From Uranotaenia lowii (lineage: Eukaryota; Arthropoda; Insecta; Diptera; Culicidae): a stretch of 64,000 nucleotides of DNA. Below are positions 22,576-34,920 of the stretch, one piece after another. A program made the position numbers and the translations under genes. The stretch lies in the NCBI RefSeq assembly GCF_029784155.1, contig NC_073692.1, positions 276,249,913-276,313,912 on the forward strand, given 5' to 3'. The notes below the pieces were generated by a model. The model saw only the letters and a list, made by a program, of their open reading frames with translations, searched no databases and had not been told where the DNA came from. Position 1 is the first letter of the stretch. Each line of letters opens with the position of its first letter.

Positions 22576-22713
22576 TTTAACCTTTCGTTTCATAAAGTAA
22601 CAAATTTGCAAATGTATGGGAAAAGTGAAAAACTTTTATTTTAAAAAAAACTTGATGTTCTCATCATTTCCAACTGTTTAGGAAAAAATAAAAATCATGA
22701 AATGAAGGGTTAA
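22576..22713. mobile_element. Mini-MITE with TTAA ends (piggyBac-like), copy 2
   Basis: Second copy of the element at 3747-3911: starts TTTAACCTTTCGTTTCAT and ends GAAGGGTTAAA, with TTAA at each end. It lies inside a dispersed repeat whose two halves flank it. Confidence 0.65.
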
Positions 22714-23423
22714 ATTTATTTCAAATATTAATAACAAAAATGAGAAAAGGTGGGGTAAAAATTTAACTTTTCAATCAATGAACAGTAAAAATTGTTTCAG
22801 TCACAATTGAAAAAATTTTGAAAAAAGGGATTGGAAATTTCACGTACACTTACACATTTCCAAATCTTTAGATTCTCAAAATTGTACTTTACAAAAAGTT
22901 TTTGATGTTTTCGAACTGTGGTTTTCACCCAACCAAGAAAATTGAAAAATCAAATGAAAACTTCTTATAATTTATAGTTTTTGATATATTTGTGATGTCA
23001 TTACACATTAAGCACAAGTTGCAGTAATTTTACATTTTTTCTGTCAAAAATGTTTATAAAGGACAAGCATAAAGGTGCAGCATACATTTAGGGAAAAAAT
23101 AACCTACTAACTGAAATCATAAATATTAAAAAACATGGAATTGTTGAAGTTTAATGTCCCAATTAGACAGTTATACCAATGATGAATATTTGACATTTCA
23201 TCTTAACAATCCGGATCGAGTTAAGTCAATGATGGGCCGGGGTAATTTTTCATGGGGGACCCGAATGAATTTATTTATTTCATATGATGTCCCAGAGAAC
23301 ACATAATACTTAAACATACAAAAAAACTGTTAAGAGTTTGTAATATTACCTTCAAATAACCATAAGATATGACTGATATCTTTAAACAATAATTGTTAAT
23401 CCATCACGTACAAACATTGTGGA
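22714..23423. repeat. Dispersed repeat remnants, including partial TACCGTC MITE
   Basis: Part 22795-22930 resembles 30255-30400 and about 670-810. Part 22935-23110 (atttatagtttttgatata, ctgtcaaaaatg, gcagcatacatttaggg) matches the middle of the TACCGTC MITE at 18975-19150. No gene. Confidence 0.5.
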
Positions 23424-23855
23424 ATAAGGATGCCAGATTGCCCGGTTTAATCTGGGTTGGCCCAGATATTTAATACAAAAATTCGAAAAGTCCGGTCACT
23501 TTATTTGCCAAATCAAATAAAAAGAAAACCAATTGTGTGCACATTTTTAATTTATGCGTCCAAATCGAAATTTTCTTAGCAATTTTTATAAAAATAGTCT
23601 TGAAAGATGTTTTGGAAGCTTAAAATACGATATTTAATAAACTGATGAGTTTTGATGGAAAAAAATATTTGAAATTTTTTTTTATTGATTTTTGTGGATT
23701 TATTACTTAGTTTTGAACAAATTTGCCCGGATATTGCCCGGATTTTTTTAGATAATTTCGAAACAAATGGCCGCATTTTACCAGATTTTAAGATAAAATT
23801 GCTATGATTTATCCGGCCCGTATAGGTGTTGAAAAAATTCTGGCAAACTTATTGT
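23424..23855. mobile_element. TTGCCAG-end MITE, copy 2 (uninterrupted)
   Basis: It starts aataaggatgccagattgcc and ends with attctggcaaacttatt, giving inverted AATAAGnnTGCCAG ends. Its body aligns with the two separated pieces at 8415-8723 and 9717-9843, which proves the nested insertion there. Non-coding. Confidence 0.65.
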
Positions 23856-23917
23856 AGAAGAATTAATCAACTGATCGAAAATGAAAAAGCTGATTAGAGC
23901 TGTTAGCTGCAGCTCGG

Positions 23918-23962
23918 GGTGTAGAGGACAGCCTTCAATTCTGTAAGGCTGTCCTCTACACC
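23918..23962 (+). repeat. Perfect 18 bp hairpin derived from a tRNA-like unit
   Basis: ggtgtagaggacagcctt (23918-23935) and its exact complement (23945-23962) are separated by a 9 nt loop. The strand also aligns with the D-arm to anticodon-arm part of the SINE head that follows at about 23979. Confidence 0.7.
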
Positions 23963-23969
23963 GACAGCC

Positions 23970-24240
23970 GCTGGTCGTGGCCTAGAGGATAGCGTTCCAG
24001 TCTTCTAAGCCAGAGTCCATGAGATCGAATCCCGATCACGGCACATATAGTACTCTTTCTGTGGTCTGGTGGTTTTAGCATTTGTAAGATGCTAGCCATA
24101 ATATCCTTGAAAGATGTACGCCTTAGAGTTAAGTAAAAAAATTAGATCTCTTCAAAGAAACACGAAGTTTCACTGAGATCCTATATGTGTGTGTTCGTTT
24201 TTAAGGCTGGAATCTAATCGTGATCGAATCCCGGTCAGCT
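23970..24240 (+). repeat. tRNA-derived SINE
   Basis: The head (about 23970-24046) is tRNA-like. The A box tggcctagagg (23978-23988) fits TRGCNNAGNGG exactly, and the B box gatcgaatccc (about 24023) fits GWTCRANNC. The apparent anticodon loop contains cttctaa, which suggests an arginine-type (TCT) ancestor, though that is uncertain. A tRNA-unrelated body follows, with agatctcttcaaagaaacacg and a TG run near 24185. A second B-box-like gatcgaatcccgg lies at about 24221. SINEs are Pol III transcripts mobilised by LINE enzymes. Not a functional tRNA. Confidence 0.65.
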
Positions 24241-24664
24241 TTTGATAAAAAATATAATTTTGGAAAGAAATTGATTAACTGGCGTGTTAAAACCAGCCAT
24301 CATCACCCTTTTGTTGGTTCTTAAAGTGAGAAGTAGTTGGCGCTGCATGTCAAAAAGTTTTGCTGCAAATCGTCAATGATATTTAATATTTACTATGCTC
24401 GCTTTAATTGAGATTTTAACAATGACGGTTATCAGCCTGCTTATGATCGCTGACTGTGGCTTGGTGTATAGTTGGAGTTTTGGAAAGTGATGATTTTTAA
24501 AAAACCAGTAGCAAACTTTAACGCTGTCAATTTTTAACAGCTCTGATTGAAAGTAGAATATTTAAATATTTACCCCATGACTATTGGGAAGTAACATAAC
24601 GACTTCGAACAAAGAATCTAAAATAAAAAAAATACAACAGAAAATAATTTAAATTCCATGGAGA
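24241..24664. other. Non-coding
   Basis: No gene or recognised repeat. Confidence 0.4.
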
Positions 24665-25713
24665 TAGGGGAGATGGGGGCATAATGGCCACCTTAAGGAA
24701 AACGGTTATTTAACCATAGAAAATAGCTAAATAAAATATGGAGATTACATTATTGTTTCGTGTTCAGACACTTGAAAAGCCTATTCCCTAACGGGCTGAA
24801 ACTTGGAAAACTAGATGAAAACGTTAAAAAATGCATTTTAAAATTTTTTGCCAAAAGCTGAAAACCAGCTACTGTGGAGGCATAATGAGAACCCCCCCTG
24901 AGGCAGTATGAGCACCATTAATCAGGGCAAGATGTGCGTTTTCTGCCGGGGAATTGCAGCCGATGAAGTCAGGTGAGTCGTAGATTCATCAAACAAAGCA
25001 ATAACAAAATAATCTAGGTCTGTTTGTAGAATACAAACAATTCACTCACGCTCATACATTATGTGCTTTGTTCGGAGGATGATGCTACTAGCCGTATAAT
25101 GTAACAATAAAAAAATCGATCATGAATTGTAAATGGAAAAAAATCACCTCGAACAGAAATCTAACGCTAGCCTTTTGATTACCTCTTCGACACCTTTCCT
25201 ATTATCTAAATCGTCGGATGAAAACTAGTCAAGGTGTGGCGCTATAAATCAATTTTAATTCGCTGCTAGATTCTACGGCAGAAAATGCTCATTATGCCTC
25301 GATAATATGGTGCTCTATATGCCCCTAGTCAACAAATTTAAGTAAAAACGTGTTTTAAAATTGATAAAAGTGAAAAATTAAAAATTTTATGATGGTAAAA
25401 ATTGAGAAACAATGTGTACATCATGTTGCAGTGCGTACATTATAGATCAAGGTTATTTTAAGATCATAAGAGCTTATTTCTCAGCTTATTTATGCTCAAA
25501 AATTATAATATTTTCGTAACTTGAGAACCAAGCTAGTTTTTTCTAAATATCTCTGTAAAGATGATAAGTAGATTCCTTTTTTTGTGAAAAATTAATACTA
25601 TAGGAAGTGCGAAACAAATCCTTATGAAAATTTATTTAAGAAAATACGTACTTTCGTAGAAAAGAGTAGTGCTCATTATGCCTCGGGTGCTCGTTATGCC
25701 CTCATCTCCCCTA
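24665..25713. mobile_element. TAGGGGA-type MITE 1
   Basis: Left end TAGGGGAGATGGGGGCATAA and right end reading, in reverse, TAGGGGAGATGAGGGCATAA: 20 bp inverted termini with one mismatch, TA at the outer edges. The gcataatg motif recurs inside (near 24870, 25290 and 25675), echoing the ends. Length is 1,049 bp with no ORF. TA flanks suggest Tc1/mariner-type mobilisation. Confidence 0.8.
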
Positions 25714-26101
25714 CAGACAGTTTTATTGCAAATTAGACTATTCAAATCCAAATATTCATTTCACTTTCATATCTTAAAAACATAAACAAAAACGTGTTCG
25801 TGTGATGTATTGAAGTTTTAAAAATGTTAAGCGAAAAAACACTTAAAATAAAAATTTATTAATTTATTTAACTGTTAAAATTTTATTAAAATTATAAGAA
25901 TTGAGATCCTCATGTTTTATTATAGCATACATTTCCTTGCACTAAATAATAAATTTTAGTGTTCTCAGCATGACTAAAATTTTGTTCGCGTTGAAGCTTC
26001 TTTGTTTTGCTGCCAGGCGTGCTGAGAACAGAAGCGTCCATTGGCTCTATTGAGCCTTTTGGTGTGGGGGAGTGTGGTGTGCCGTTACAAAAAAATATAT
26101 A
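25714..26101. other. Spacer between two MITEs
   Basis: AT-rich; a short GC-richer patch at about 26000-26080 with no recognised function. Confidence 0.35.
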
Positions 26102-27017
26102 TATGGGAGAGTGGGGAATCATGGGCCACTTTTTTTCGTTGTTCCATAACTTCTTTATTATTAAAGATAAAATGAAAATAAAAAATGGTATGGTTTTCTA
26201 CATTTTCAAGGTATCATAAAGTGCTTTTTTATTTTTTTAATAAGTTATTCTTCCCATATTCTGACTGTTTGAAAAAAAGCAATATTTTTTGGATTTTGAA
26301 AAATGGTGGGGAATCGTGGGCCACCAAATTCAAATTGACCAAATCACATGCAAAGTTTATGAGTTGACCCAAAACTGTGATTTCCTAATTCATTTCGTTA
26401 TTTTAAAGCAATTTCAAATGATGAAATAAAAAAGAAAGCTGTGTATGATCGCATAGATTCCAAAACCTGGCTTGCGAAAGTTTTGGATAAATTTCTTATA
26501 TAGGAATGCCAAAATATTTTTCATAACTCTTCATTTGGCATAAGAAAACTTGGCAGATAGGTAAAACGTATTTTAAGTTCTGAATGTGTATAAAAACATA
26601 AAAATATAGGTGATTCAAGATGTGTGGCCCACGATTCCCCACGAGCTATGATTTGCAAATTGGTTGCGTTTGTGTGACATATTGATGTTTCATCAAAAAT
26701 TCCTTTTCCACGTGAAAGATCATGACAAAACTAAGATCATAAGCGTATGAGCATATTTTTGTTATGCACTTTAGGTTCCCCATCGATGAAATTAGTGGGT
26801 GTTTTTATAATTATGTAAGAAAATTTTTCTAACTTTTTTTTGCTTGATAAATAAAAGAAGCATATGATGCGTATTTAAGTCAACAACATATAGAAATATA
26901 TGCTCACGCAAAGTGACGACGATGACAGTTGGTTCGAGATTTTTATCTCAACACACATCTGAAATATTAAAAGTGGCCCACGTTTCCCCATGGCCCACGA
27001 TACCCCACTCTCCCCTA
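26102..27017. mobile_element. TAGGGGA-type MITE 2
   Basis: Left end TATGGGAGAGTGGGGAATCA and right end, in reverse, TAGGGGAGAGTGGGGTATCG, inverted over more than 25 bp (followed by tgggcca on both sides). Internal copies of ggggaatcgtgggccacc lie near 26310 and 26630. 916 bp, no transposase. Same TA-flanked TAGGGGA end type as the element at 24665 but a different body. Confidence 0.8.
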
Positions 27018-27729
27018 TTTAAATATTTAGTAAAAACCAATAACTTCAAACAGCTTTGTTGCAAATCGCCATCCGACTCAAATATTATGCATTGTTTGGG
27101 AACTAACAACACAAATACTTCCGACAATCTAGTCCATACATTTTTTTTTTCTTCGTTGGAAGTTGGAATTCCAACATCTGAAGTTAAATTTAGTGCTGGC
27201 TCGATAGAAATATGGAAGAGAAACTAAACTTGAAATCCTAAATTTGAATGAATTGAGTTAACACAAACATTCAACATTATCACATAATATACAGTACAAC
27301 GAATGTTTCAAATAAGTCATAGATGTTTTAAAGTAACCGACTCTTATCGATATCTAATAATTTACAAAACTCGCCGAAAAGTCGATTTATTCATTCAAAT
27401 AATAATTAAGTGCATCTTAAAAAAACGATTTACCTATCAAATAATGATTTGCTTTGGTGTTTCTCGGCTACACTGACGAAAATGCAACCTATTTATCAGC
27501 AGAGCTGTCAAATAACGGTAGTTAAATTTCGGGTCTACTTCCGTTGCGAAAATCTATTTTTCATTTGAATACGCAATAACTAGCTTGATAAAAGTTTTGA
27601 ATAATTTTCTGATTATCGTTTAGCTTTTTGAAAAGATTAAAAAATGAAATGAAAAAGCTCATATCTTGTTATAGAAAAGGTTAATATTTGAATTATTTTA
27701 ATAAAGAAATCCTCAGGCACGATTATGAG
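27018..27729. other. AT-rich non-coding
   Basis: No gene. Words near 27368-27390 match 7068-7095 in reverse. Confidence 0.35.
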
Positions 27730-27780
27730 AACCGTAAAACGGGATAACTTTGATCACCGGGGTAAATTTGACCAACAATA
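27730..27780. repeat. One-sided MITE-like end
   Basis: The sequence accgtaaaacgggataactt followed by gatcaccggggtaaatttgacc looks like the terminus of a CGGGGTAA-type element. A matching opposite end was not found, so this may be a truncated copy. Confidence 0.35.
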
Positions 27781-30458
27781 AACTTTTCCACATTATCATC
27801 AATAACTAAATATATATATTTTGAATTTTTGAAACCTGTTTTCTACGTTTGAAAGCCTATTAACTGAGTACCAAATATGCTAAATTTGGTTTGTATTTGA
27901 AATTTATTGCTTTTAGTAAAAATCTGATTCCAAAATTTAATTAATGATTTTGTAAAAGTTGTCAAAATCACCACTTTTTTCAACCAAAAAAACTGATTTT
28001 CAAAATCATCTAACACATGTGAAAAAAAACTTTTTTCTCTTTTTTCGTTGGCTTCGTGTGATTTGAATTATCAAAATTATAGACAATTTTGAGGTTTTTT
28101 GATACGCGAACGGATAAAAATCACTTTTGAGCGGTACAAGCGCGTGGAATGTGTCATACGCGAACTTTCAATTGATTTCCAATGAAATCCACTTGCAGCA
28201 TTATTCTGGGGCAGAATCGAATACCTAGGAGGAGAAAAAAACATTTCCACGAGGTGCATTATTACTATGGTATTCAGAAAATACGGTCGGATAAACACAA
28301 AAAATAAACAAAAAAGTGAGGGAGAAATAACTCAGATAAAATTCAGCACCGGTGAATACGATTTAATCAATTCGTAAGCACAACGAAGCGAGTACAATTG
28401 ACAATGATTGAGAGAAGGCTCAAGTCTTTTTGTATACATATATACCGATATGGAAACAAAAGAAAACAGAACGAAAAAATTAATCAAACTGTCGACCAAA
28501 ACATACATCCAGTAAATTGTAAAAAATGTAATGAATATATTTTTATTGGATTTTCGTCCAATTTCAACAAGAGAAGATTGGATGCCAATAAAATGGGTTT
28601 ATGTATTGAAGCTGAAAGTTGAAGTCACATGACCTCGTTTCAGTAGAATTTAACTTCATGCATGATAGTATTCATCATTTGACTTAAGACACATGTGGGA
28701 AACTTTAAATGAATAGAAGATTGAATAACTTCGAAAGATTCTCCAAAACAATATCTACTTTCAAATAATTCGATCACTCTAACCCAATAAATGCGAACAA
28801 CCGAACGGAAATCAACGAGTACTTATTTGTTTTAGATTAAGTGAAAGTAATATATTTTGACGTCGCTTCTCCTTCGCCTTCTGTTATCAATCCGAAGCAA
28901 AACTAGCAATTGTCTTGCAATTTCTTACAAATACAATATTCCTACCTCTGTTTGTATGAAGGTAGGGCAGAAGCAGATTTCCATGGTGTGTCAGATGGCT
29001 TGTGCCAAGACATAATTCGTCCCCGGAATCAGTTTATTCGATTTGGATCGGATTCGAATCTGTTTTCTTTCGGTATCCTTCGACTAACTGTTTGCTTAGT
29101 GTTTTTTTTGTCTGGTTGTAGCTTTGTTTGTCTTATCAGAAAGATAAATAAATGATACATGTTCTGTTTCGAACAAAGCGTAGCACAATCAGGGCTCTCT
29201 GGTAGCAAAATCCTAATTCATCCCCCCTTTCTTTGGCTCCACTCAACAGATGGCCGAGAGAAGAAATTCGAAGCTCACGACGACGACGACGACAGTTAGG
29301 CAAAAGTTGGCAAATCTCAATCCGATCTGGGAAAATCGAGCAAAGGAAGAGAAGAGCTGTCTGTGGAAAGATGTCAAAGGGGTGTGTGCTGAAGGAATGA
29401 AAAAGTCGGTAAACTAAAACAATGATGATTTTGTTCGCAAGATAAATATTTTCACTTATTTTCTCCTTGCTACTTTGAGGTTGCCTATTCCTAACCAGCT
29501 CTTGTTATGATCTGCCTATTTCCAGAACCGATGTAAGCCTGTTGCGGTTTGTGTTCCTAATGCTGTGAAAGATGGCTTTGGGGCTTAGTGATAAGTAATT
29601 TTGCCGGCAAATCATGAGGCTGTTGTTTTGATTGGTCCGTGTTTCCTGAATTATATACTGGAGGAGAGAATTGTTGCTTCCTTACTTTTTTGATACAGTT
29701 TTATTCCTGATTTCTGGCAAAAACAGGACTGTTCATGAAACAATCCATCTTGTGTAAATTGCTACACATTCATAAAATTGTTAATAAAAAATCGTAAACA
29801 TTATATTAACGTCTATACGCTTGACCACATAATGAATTTTTGTCCTTCACCAATCCACAATATCGAAGAAGAAGTACCGAATAGAGCCGGCACTTCGTTC
29901 TGCGATGCAGTTGCTCACCGATAAAGCCGCTCGAAAATTCACGCTAAATTCTCTCCTTTGGATTTTTATTTAAAGTTTGTAGATTTCGAAAAACGTATGT
30001 GGTACACCTTTTGCTACCGCCGGCGTCAAATGATCTCTAGCACTTTTTCCGCTAAGGCTTTCTTCATAGTTTTGGAAAGCTTTTTTGAAAAAAATTGCTT
30101 CGTGAAAAACTCTGTAAGTCAGTTATTAAGTGTTCAAAAAAAAAGTGCCCGAGAAAGCTTAAATTAGAAACTGTATGTTGCACATATGGAATTAGGTTTT
30201 TTTTTAGATTAAGGCCACGAAAGAAGTAAAAAAGTGTTTTTTTTATGAATCAAACGACAATGTTGTTGCAGTCACAATAGAAAATTTTTGGAAAGTGAAT
30301 TGAAAAGTTGACATAATTTGTGACGTTTGGCATTAATAAAACACAAAACACAGGAATTTTTACGACTGTTCAAAGGTAGCTGTTTTTCGAACATTTTAGC
30401 AATCTGCAATTTAGCAATTTTCTGAGACTATTCTACCAACTAAATATATTTGGATGGT
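27781..30458. other. Non-coding with repeat fragments
   Basis: No gene supported. The 28860-29420 section is less AT-rich, appears once in the window, and includes a GAC microsatellite (about 29278-29292). The 29820-29960 section resembles the middle of the fold-back at 20516-20605. The 30120-30400 section resembles 22490-22930. The ORF at 28910-29155 shows no domain. Confidence 0.4.
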
Positions 30459-33400
30459 AAATGGTGGATAATGTGCAACACGAGACCCCATAGTGGTCAT
30501 ATTACCTCTTATTAAATTCATTATTCATTATTCATTATTCACAACTCCTATCTCAATCGGGTACCCAACCCCGGTGGATACTTTAGCCGCATGAGACTGA
30601 AAAGGTAGCCGCATGCGTCTGTTCCCCAGGTCAGGGGCGGCTCAAACAGCGTCTGTCTTGCAGCGAGCGGCTGAATTTATGAAATGCGGATCCCGCCTGC
30701 TAAGTCCAAGATGGCAGCCCCATCGCGGGATAGGGACTTTAGGCTAACAACCTACTGCTCCCGAATTATAAAATGACCGACCTGGAACTTTGGCGACGAC
30801 TTTTAGCATGAAAACATTGACACGAATTGGAACTTGGAACGTTTTAACCCTCGCCCAACAAGGCAAGCTTGAAATTCTGGGACTGAGCGAAGTCCGTTGG
30901 CCTAACACTGGAGAACACAAGACACAGTCCGGACAAGTCTTGCTTTACTCTGGCATACGAGTAGAACATGCTACTCAGGAACGAGGAGTTGGTTTTCTGT
31001 TAAGCCCGCTGGCCTACGCGGCCCTAATTAGATGGGAACCGATAAACAAAAGAACAATCATAGCCAGATTTAGAACACAGGTTAGAAATCTTACAATGTT
31101 CTAGTGGTATGCGCCTACTGACGTTGCCGATTTGCAGAAGAAAGAGCAGTTTTACAGTCACCTGAAGAGCGTGGTGGAGAAAAATCCAAAGTGTGATACT
31201 CAAATCCATTCGAGCAACTTCAACGCAAAGATTGGCTTCGACAATCAGGACCTTGAGCGCATCATGGCCTAGGACAGATGAGCAAAAACGGAGAACTGTT
31301 TGTAGTTTCTGTGGCAACAACAACAACATGGTGATCGATGGATCGCTCTTCTCCCTTCGACCTGCACATAAGGTCACTTGGGTATCCCGAGATGGCCGAA
31401 CAGAAAATCAAATTGACAACATCTGCATCAGCCGAAAATGGAGAAGGAGCCTTCTTGATGTCCGCAACAAACGAAGCGCAGACATTGCATCTGACCATCA
31501 CCTCGTCCTTGGCGAGAATCGACTGAGAGTTGCGCGTGTCCAACGGCGCGAGGAGAAAGTCGGGTGTCGGTACGACGTCCGTCGGTTGGAGAATCCAGAG
31601 GTGAAAAGGGCATACGTTGAACAGCTAGAATCGCGAGCCTCTGAAATGCTGACAGACGGAACAGTCGAAGAACAGTGGTGTGGAATCAAGAATGCCTTTA
31701 TCACGACGAGCCATGGTACTCTCGGTAAAGTTTGTGGAAGAAGAAGTGAATGGAAGTCGGATGAAACATGGAGGATGATCGATGATCGGAGAAAGGCGAA
31801 TGTCGGAATTGAGCAGACATGTATCGGGTCAGCCAAAGTAGCCGCCCGCTTACGATATGCGGAGCTGGAAAAGGCAGTTAAACGAGCTTGTAGACGGGAC
31901 AAACTCCTTAGCCGAAGAGGTAGAAACAGCTGCCGCCAATGGAAATATTCAAATACTATATGATATTTCTCGCCGCCTTAGTGGTGCAAGGACTAATGCA
32001 AGAATGCCGCTGAAAGACCGAGCAGGACAGCTGCTGACAGACCGAACAGATCAGCTCAAGTGTTGGACTGAGCATTTTGATCAACTTTTCCGAGTCACAA
32101 ATAGCGATGGTGAACCGAACCCACAGCTCGAGGCGCCAACTGTAAGTCGCATTAATGGCGTCAACTCGGAAGCGCCCACGCTGGCTGAAATAGAAATGGC
32201 AATCAAGGACATGAAATCCAACAAGTGCCTGGAATCGATTGCATTCCTGCTGAAATGCTCAAAACCGACCCTGCCTTGTCAGCACAAATGTCGCATTGTC
32301 TTTTCGCTGACATTTGGGATACTGCAACATTCCCGTCCGACTGGATGCAAGGTATCCTCGTAAAGGTCCCGAAGAAAGAAGACCTAATCTAATGCGGCAA
32401 CTGGCCTGGCATAACTTTGATTTGCACAACTCTCAAAATTCTCTGCAAAGTGATCCTGGACAGGATCAAAGAGAAAATCGACGCTACACTCCGACGGCAA
32501 CAAGCTGGATTCCGAACGGACGATCATGTGTGAACCTCATCACAACGCTACGAATCATACTGGAAAAATCAACGAATTCCAGGACTCTCCTGCTGGTGTT
32601 CGTTGATTTCGAAAAGTATTTGACGAGGGGTCCCAGAGAAACTAGTCCATCTCATCGAAGCACAGTACGAGGCATTTTCGTGCAAGGTCTTGTTGGACGG
32701 TTTCTTGTCCGAACCAATCCCGGTAACTGTTGGAGTGAGACAAGGATGTATTTTGTCACCGCTACTTTTTCTCATCGTAATGGATGAGATCTTGACTGGA
32801 TCGATTGACAGTAGACCAAACCGAGGATTGCCGAGGAATCCTTCAACAATGGAGCAACTGAACGACCTTGACCTGGCTGACTATATTGTCTTGCTCGCCC
32901 GAAGACAACAAGACATGCAAAGCAAACTCGACGACCTCACCGAAAGTTCCAAGGCAGCAGGTCTCAAAATCAATGTCGGAAAGACCAAATCGATGGAGAT
33001 CAAAACAGGAAATCCCTCCAGTTTCATGATAGCTGGGCAACAAGTTGAGAAAGTGGAGTGCTTCCAGTATCTTGGTAGCCAGATAACGCATGATGGTGGT
33101 ACCAGGAAAGACATCGAAACCCGGATCAGAAAGGCCTGATTTGCGTTTGCGAGTCTTCGAAACATCTGGCGGTCAGGCCAGATCTCTCTACGAACAAATT
33201 CCGAATCTTCAACTCAAACGTCAAATCCGTGTTGCTGTACGGGTGCGAAACTTGGTGCACATATGCGATAACGACGCGAAAACTGCAAGTATTTGTAAAC
33301 CGCTGCCTGTGGAATATCATCTGCGCTTGGTGGCTTGGCAACTGGATCTCGAATGAGACTACATCGCCGGTATCATCAAAGGCCGCTAGAAATCGAGATT

Positions 33401-33660
33401 CGGGAACGTAAGTGGAGATGGATTGAGCACATGCTGCGAAAAGATGAAAACGAGATTTGCAGAGAGGCGCTAGACTGGAATCCAGAAGGACATCGAAGAA
33501 GAGGCAGACCCAGAAACTCGTGCTGGCGAAGCCTAGCCGCTGAAATCCGAACTGTCGACGAGAATCTTGACTGGGACCAGGTGAAGACGCTGGCTCCGGA
33601 TCGTCAACAGTGGGTGTCTTTTACCACGGCCCTATGCACCGGAGGATCGGTGCGGGAACA
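30459..33660 (+). pseudogene. RTE-type retrotransposon, copy 2 (degraded, near full length)
   Basis: It aligns with 12917-16300 from tggtaaatggtggataatg through the 3' end of ORF2 (about 33655). The endonuclease starts at 30808 (MKTLTRIGTWNVLTL) with a ~12-residue deletion after LAQQGK and a stop at 31102-31104. Later frames are 31193-31963, 31857-32363, 32690-33139 and 33335-33660. RT motif B VGVRQGCILSPLLF is kept; motif C reads LADYIVLL, with the second Asp changed to Tyr. Around 32600 part of motif A to B is deleted. The C-terminal LDWNPEGHRRRGRP block missing from copy 1 is present here. A TTCATTA repeat at about 30515-30540 interrupts the leader. Clearly inactive. Confidence 0.9.
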
Positions 33661-33673
33661 TATAGTAAGCAAC

Positions 33674-33905
33674 ATATGCTAATTCAACATTTACGATTTG
33701 AGTGAACTGATTTACGATAAATGGGCGGTCCTTCAATTGACACTCTTTTCGGTCTCCTCTTTCGCCCGGTTCGTATAATGAGAATTTCATCCATAGAGCT
33801 ATAGCGTGAATCACTTCAGTTGATGAGTTGGCATCGTGGTAAGATATCTCACAGCCAACTCCGAGGACTGGAGTTCAAATCTCGGTCGTGGAAACTTTTT
33901 TTTTT
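33674..33905 (+). repeat. tRNA-like dispersed repeat, copy 2
   Basis: Shares its start (atatgctaattc) and its tRNA-like tail with 3110-3300. The tail has an A-box-like tggcatcgtggtaag (about 33831-33845) and a B-box-like gagttcaaatctc (about 33868), then a run of nine T (33896-33904) that would serve as a Pol III terminator. It starts within about 20 bp of the end of RTE copy 2. Confidence 0.6.
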
Positions 33906-34467
33906 CGTTTATTTTGCTTTTTGTGGGAAAATCAAATCGTTGGAATCTTGTCATTGTAGATATATCGCTTCCAATTTTGTTGCTATATGCTATTTTGGTA
34001 AGTTTAATACAATCTATTCATCTGGTATATTTGTTTGAATAATTCTGTTGTTCCTGTGTTATTCCTTCATAAATGTTTGCTGGGCCATTTCAAGCTTTAA
34101 TTTACGAAAATATCATGTGTTGTAAAGTGTTTCGATGTTCCTAATTTGGCACTAATTGTTCTTAATGTTAACATATGGGTGTTCCTAATATTAACATATG
34201 AAGAAAATTGTATCCGCGTACCAAATTTCCCACTAATTGTTCCTTATTTTGCATATGGGTCTGTTTTTTGGAATACTCTAATGAGAAAAATCTCAAAACT
34301 CATCATTTTACAAATATAATAACGTTTTTGGAATATAAAAAGAGAAATAAGGACTTTTAAAATCCAACACAATATTCATTAACGCTAGTTTTGAAGAAAG
34401 TTGTGGATTATTAAAATTCAAACTTTACTTTTTCCTTAGAAAATTCATTGTACTGGATACAAATTAG
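33906..34467. other. AT-rich non-coding
   Basis: No gene. A phrase (gttcctaatnttaacatatg and variants) recurs near 34135-34260. Confidence 0.4.
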
Positions 34468-34920
34468 TACAGTCAAACAGAGCTTCATGCAACAGTATGG
34501 TTAAATGCAACATTTGTGTACCACAACACACTTATTAATTTATTATTTAAGAATAATGTAATAAATTATCATTTAATGATAATGCCGTAGTTTCTCACAT
34601 CGTGAGATAGTTTTTAGAAGTTTTTGATCCTCATGGAAAAATTTATAAAATCGAAATTTTTACATTTTTCGATGCCGCAAAAAACTTTAAAGGATTGGCT
34701 TAATGATATCCCCTACAAACTTTATATTGTTTTTATCATCCTATATCAACACTGTAGGTGTATAAATATTTTACGGCCAATCATTTAATTTTTTTTAAAT
34801 AAATATTTTTAAAATTCCGTTACTAGTCTGGGCTGAATGGCAGTTCAAGTATATGATTTTGATTCTTTTTGTAGTAATTATTACCCCTGAATTTATACAG
34901 CACCTTTACTTGTCAATGCC
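34468..34920. mobile_element. TACCGTC MITE, copy 3 (truncated)
   Basis: Same orientation as 8756-9543: atgcaacatttgtgtaccac, ggcttaatgatatcccctac, gtaggtgtataaatattt and ttacccctgaatttatacagc appear in the same order. The right terminus is absent, and the left end reads tacagtcaaacagagc. Confidence 0.65.

Noticed and set aside
23970..24046. Functional tRNA gene
   Set aside because: A and B boxes fit, but the acceptor stem does not pair well and the sequence continues into a SINE body.
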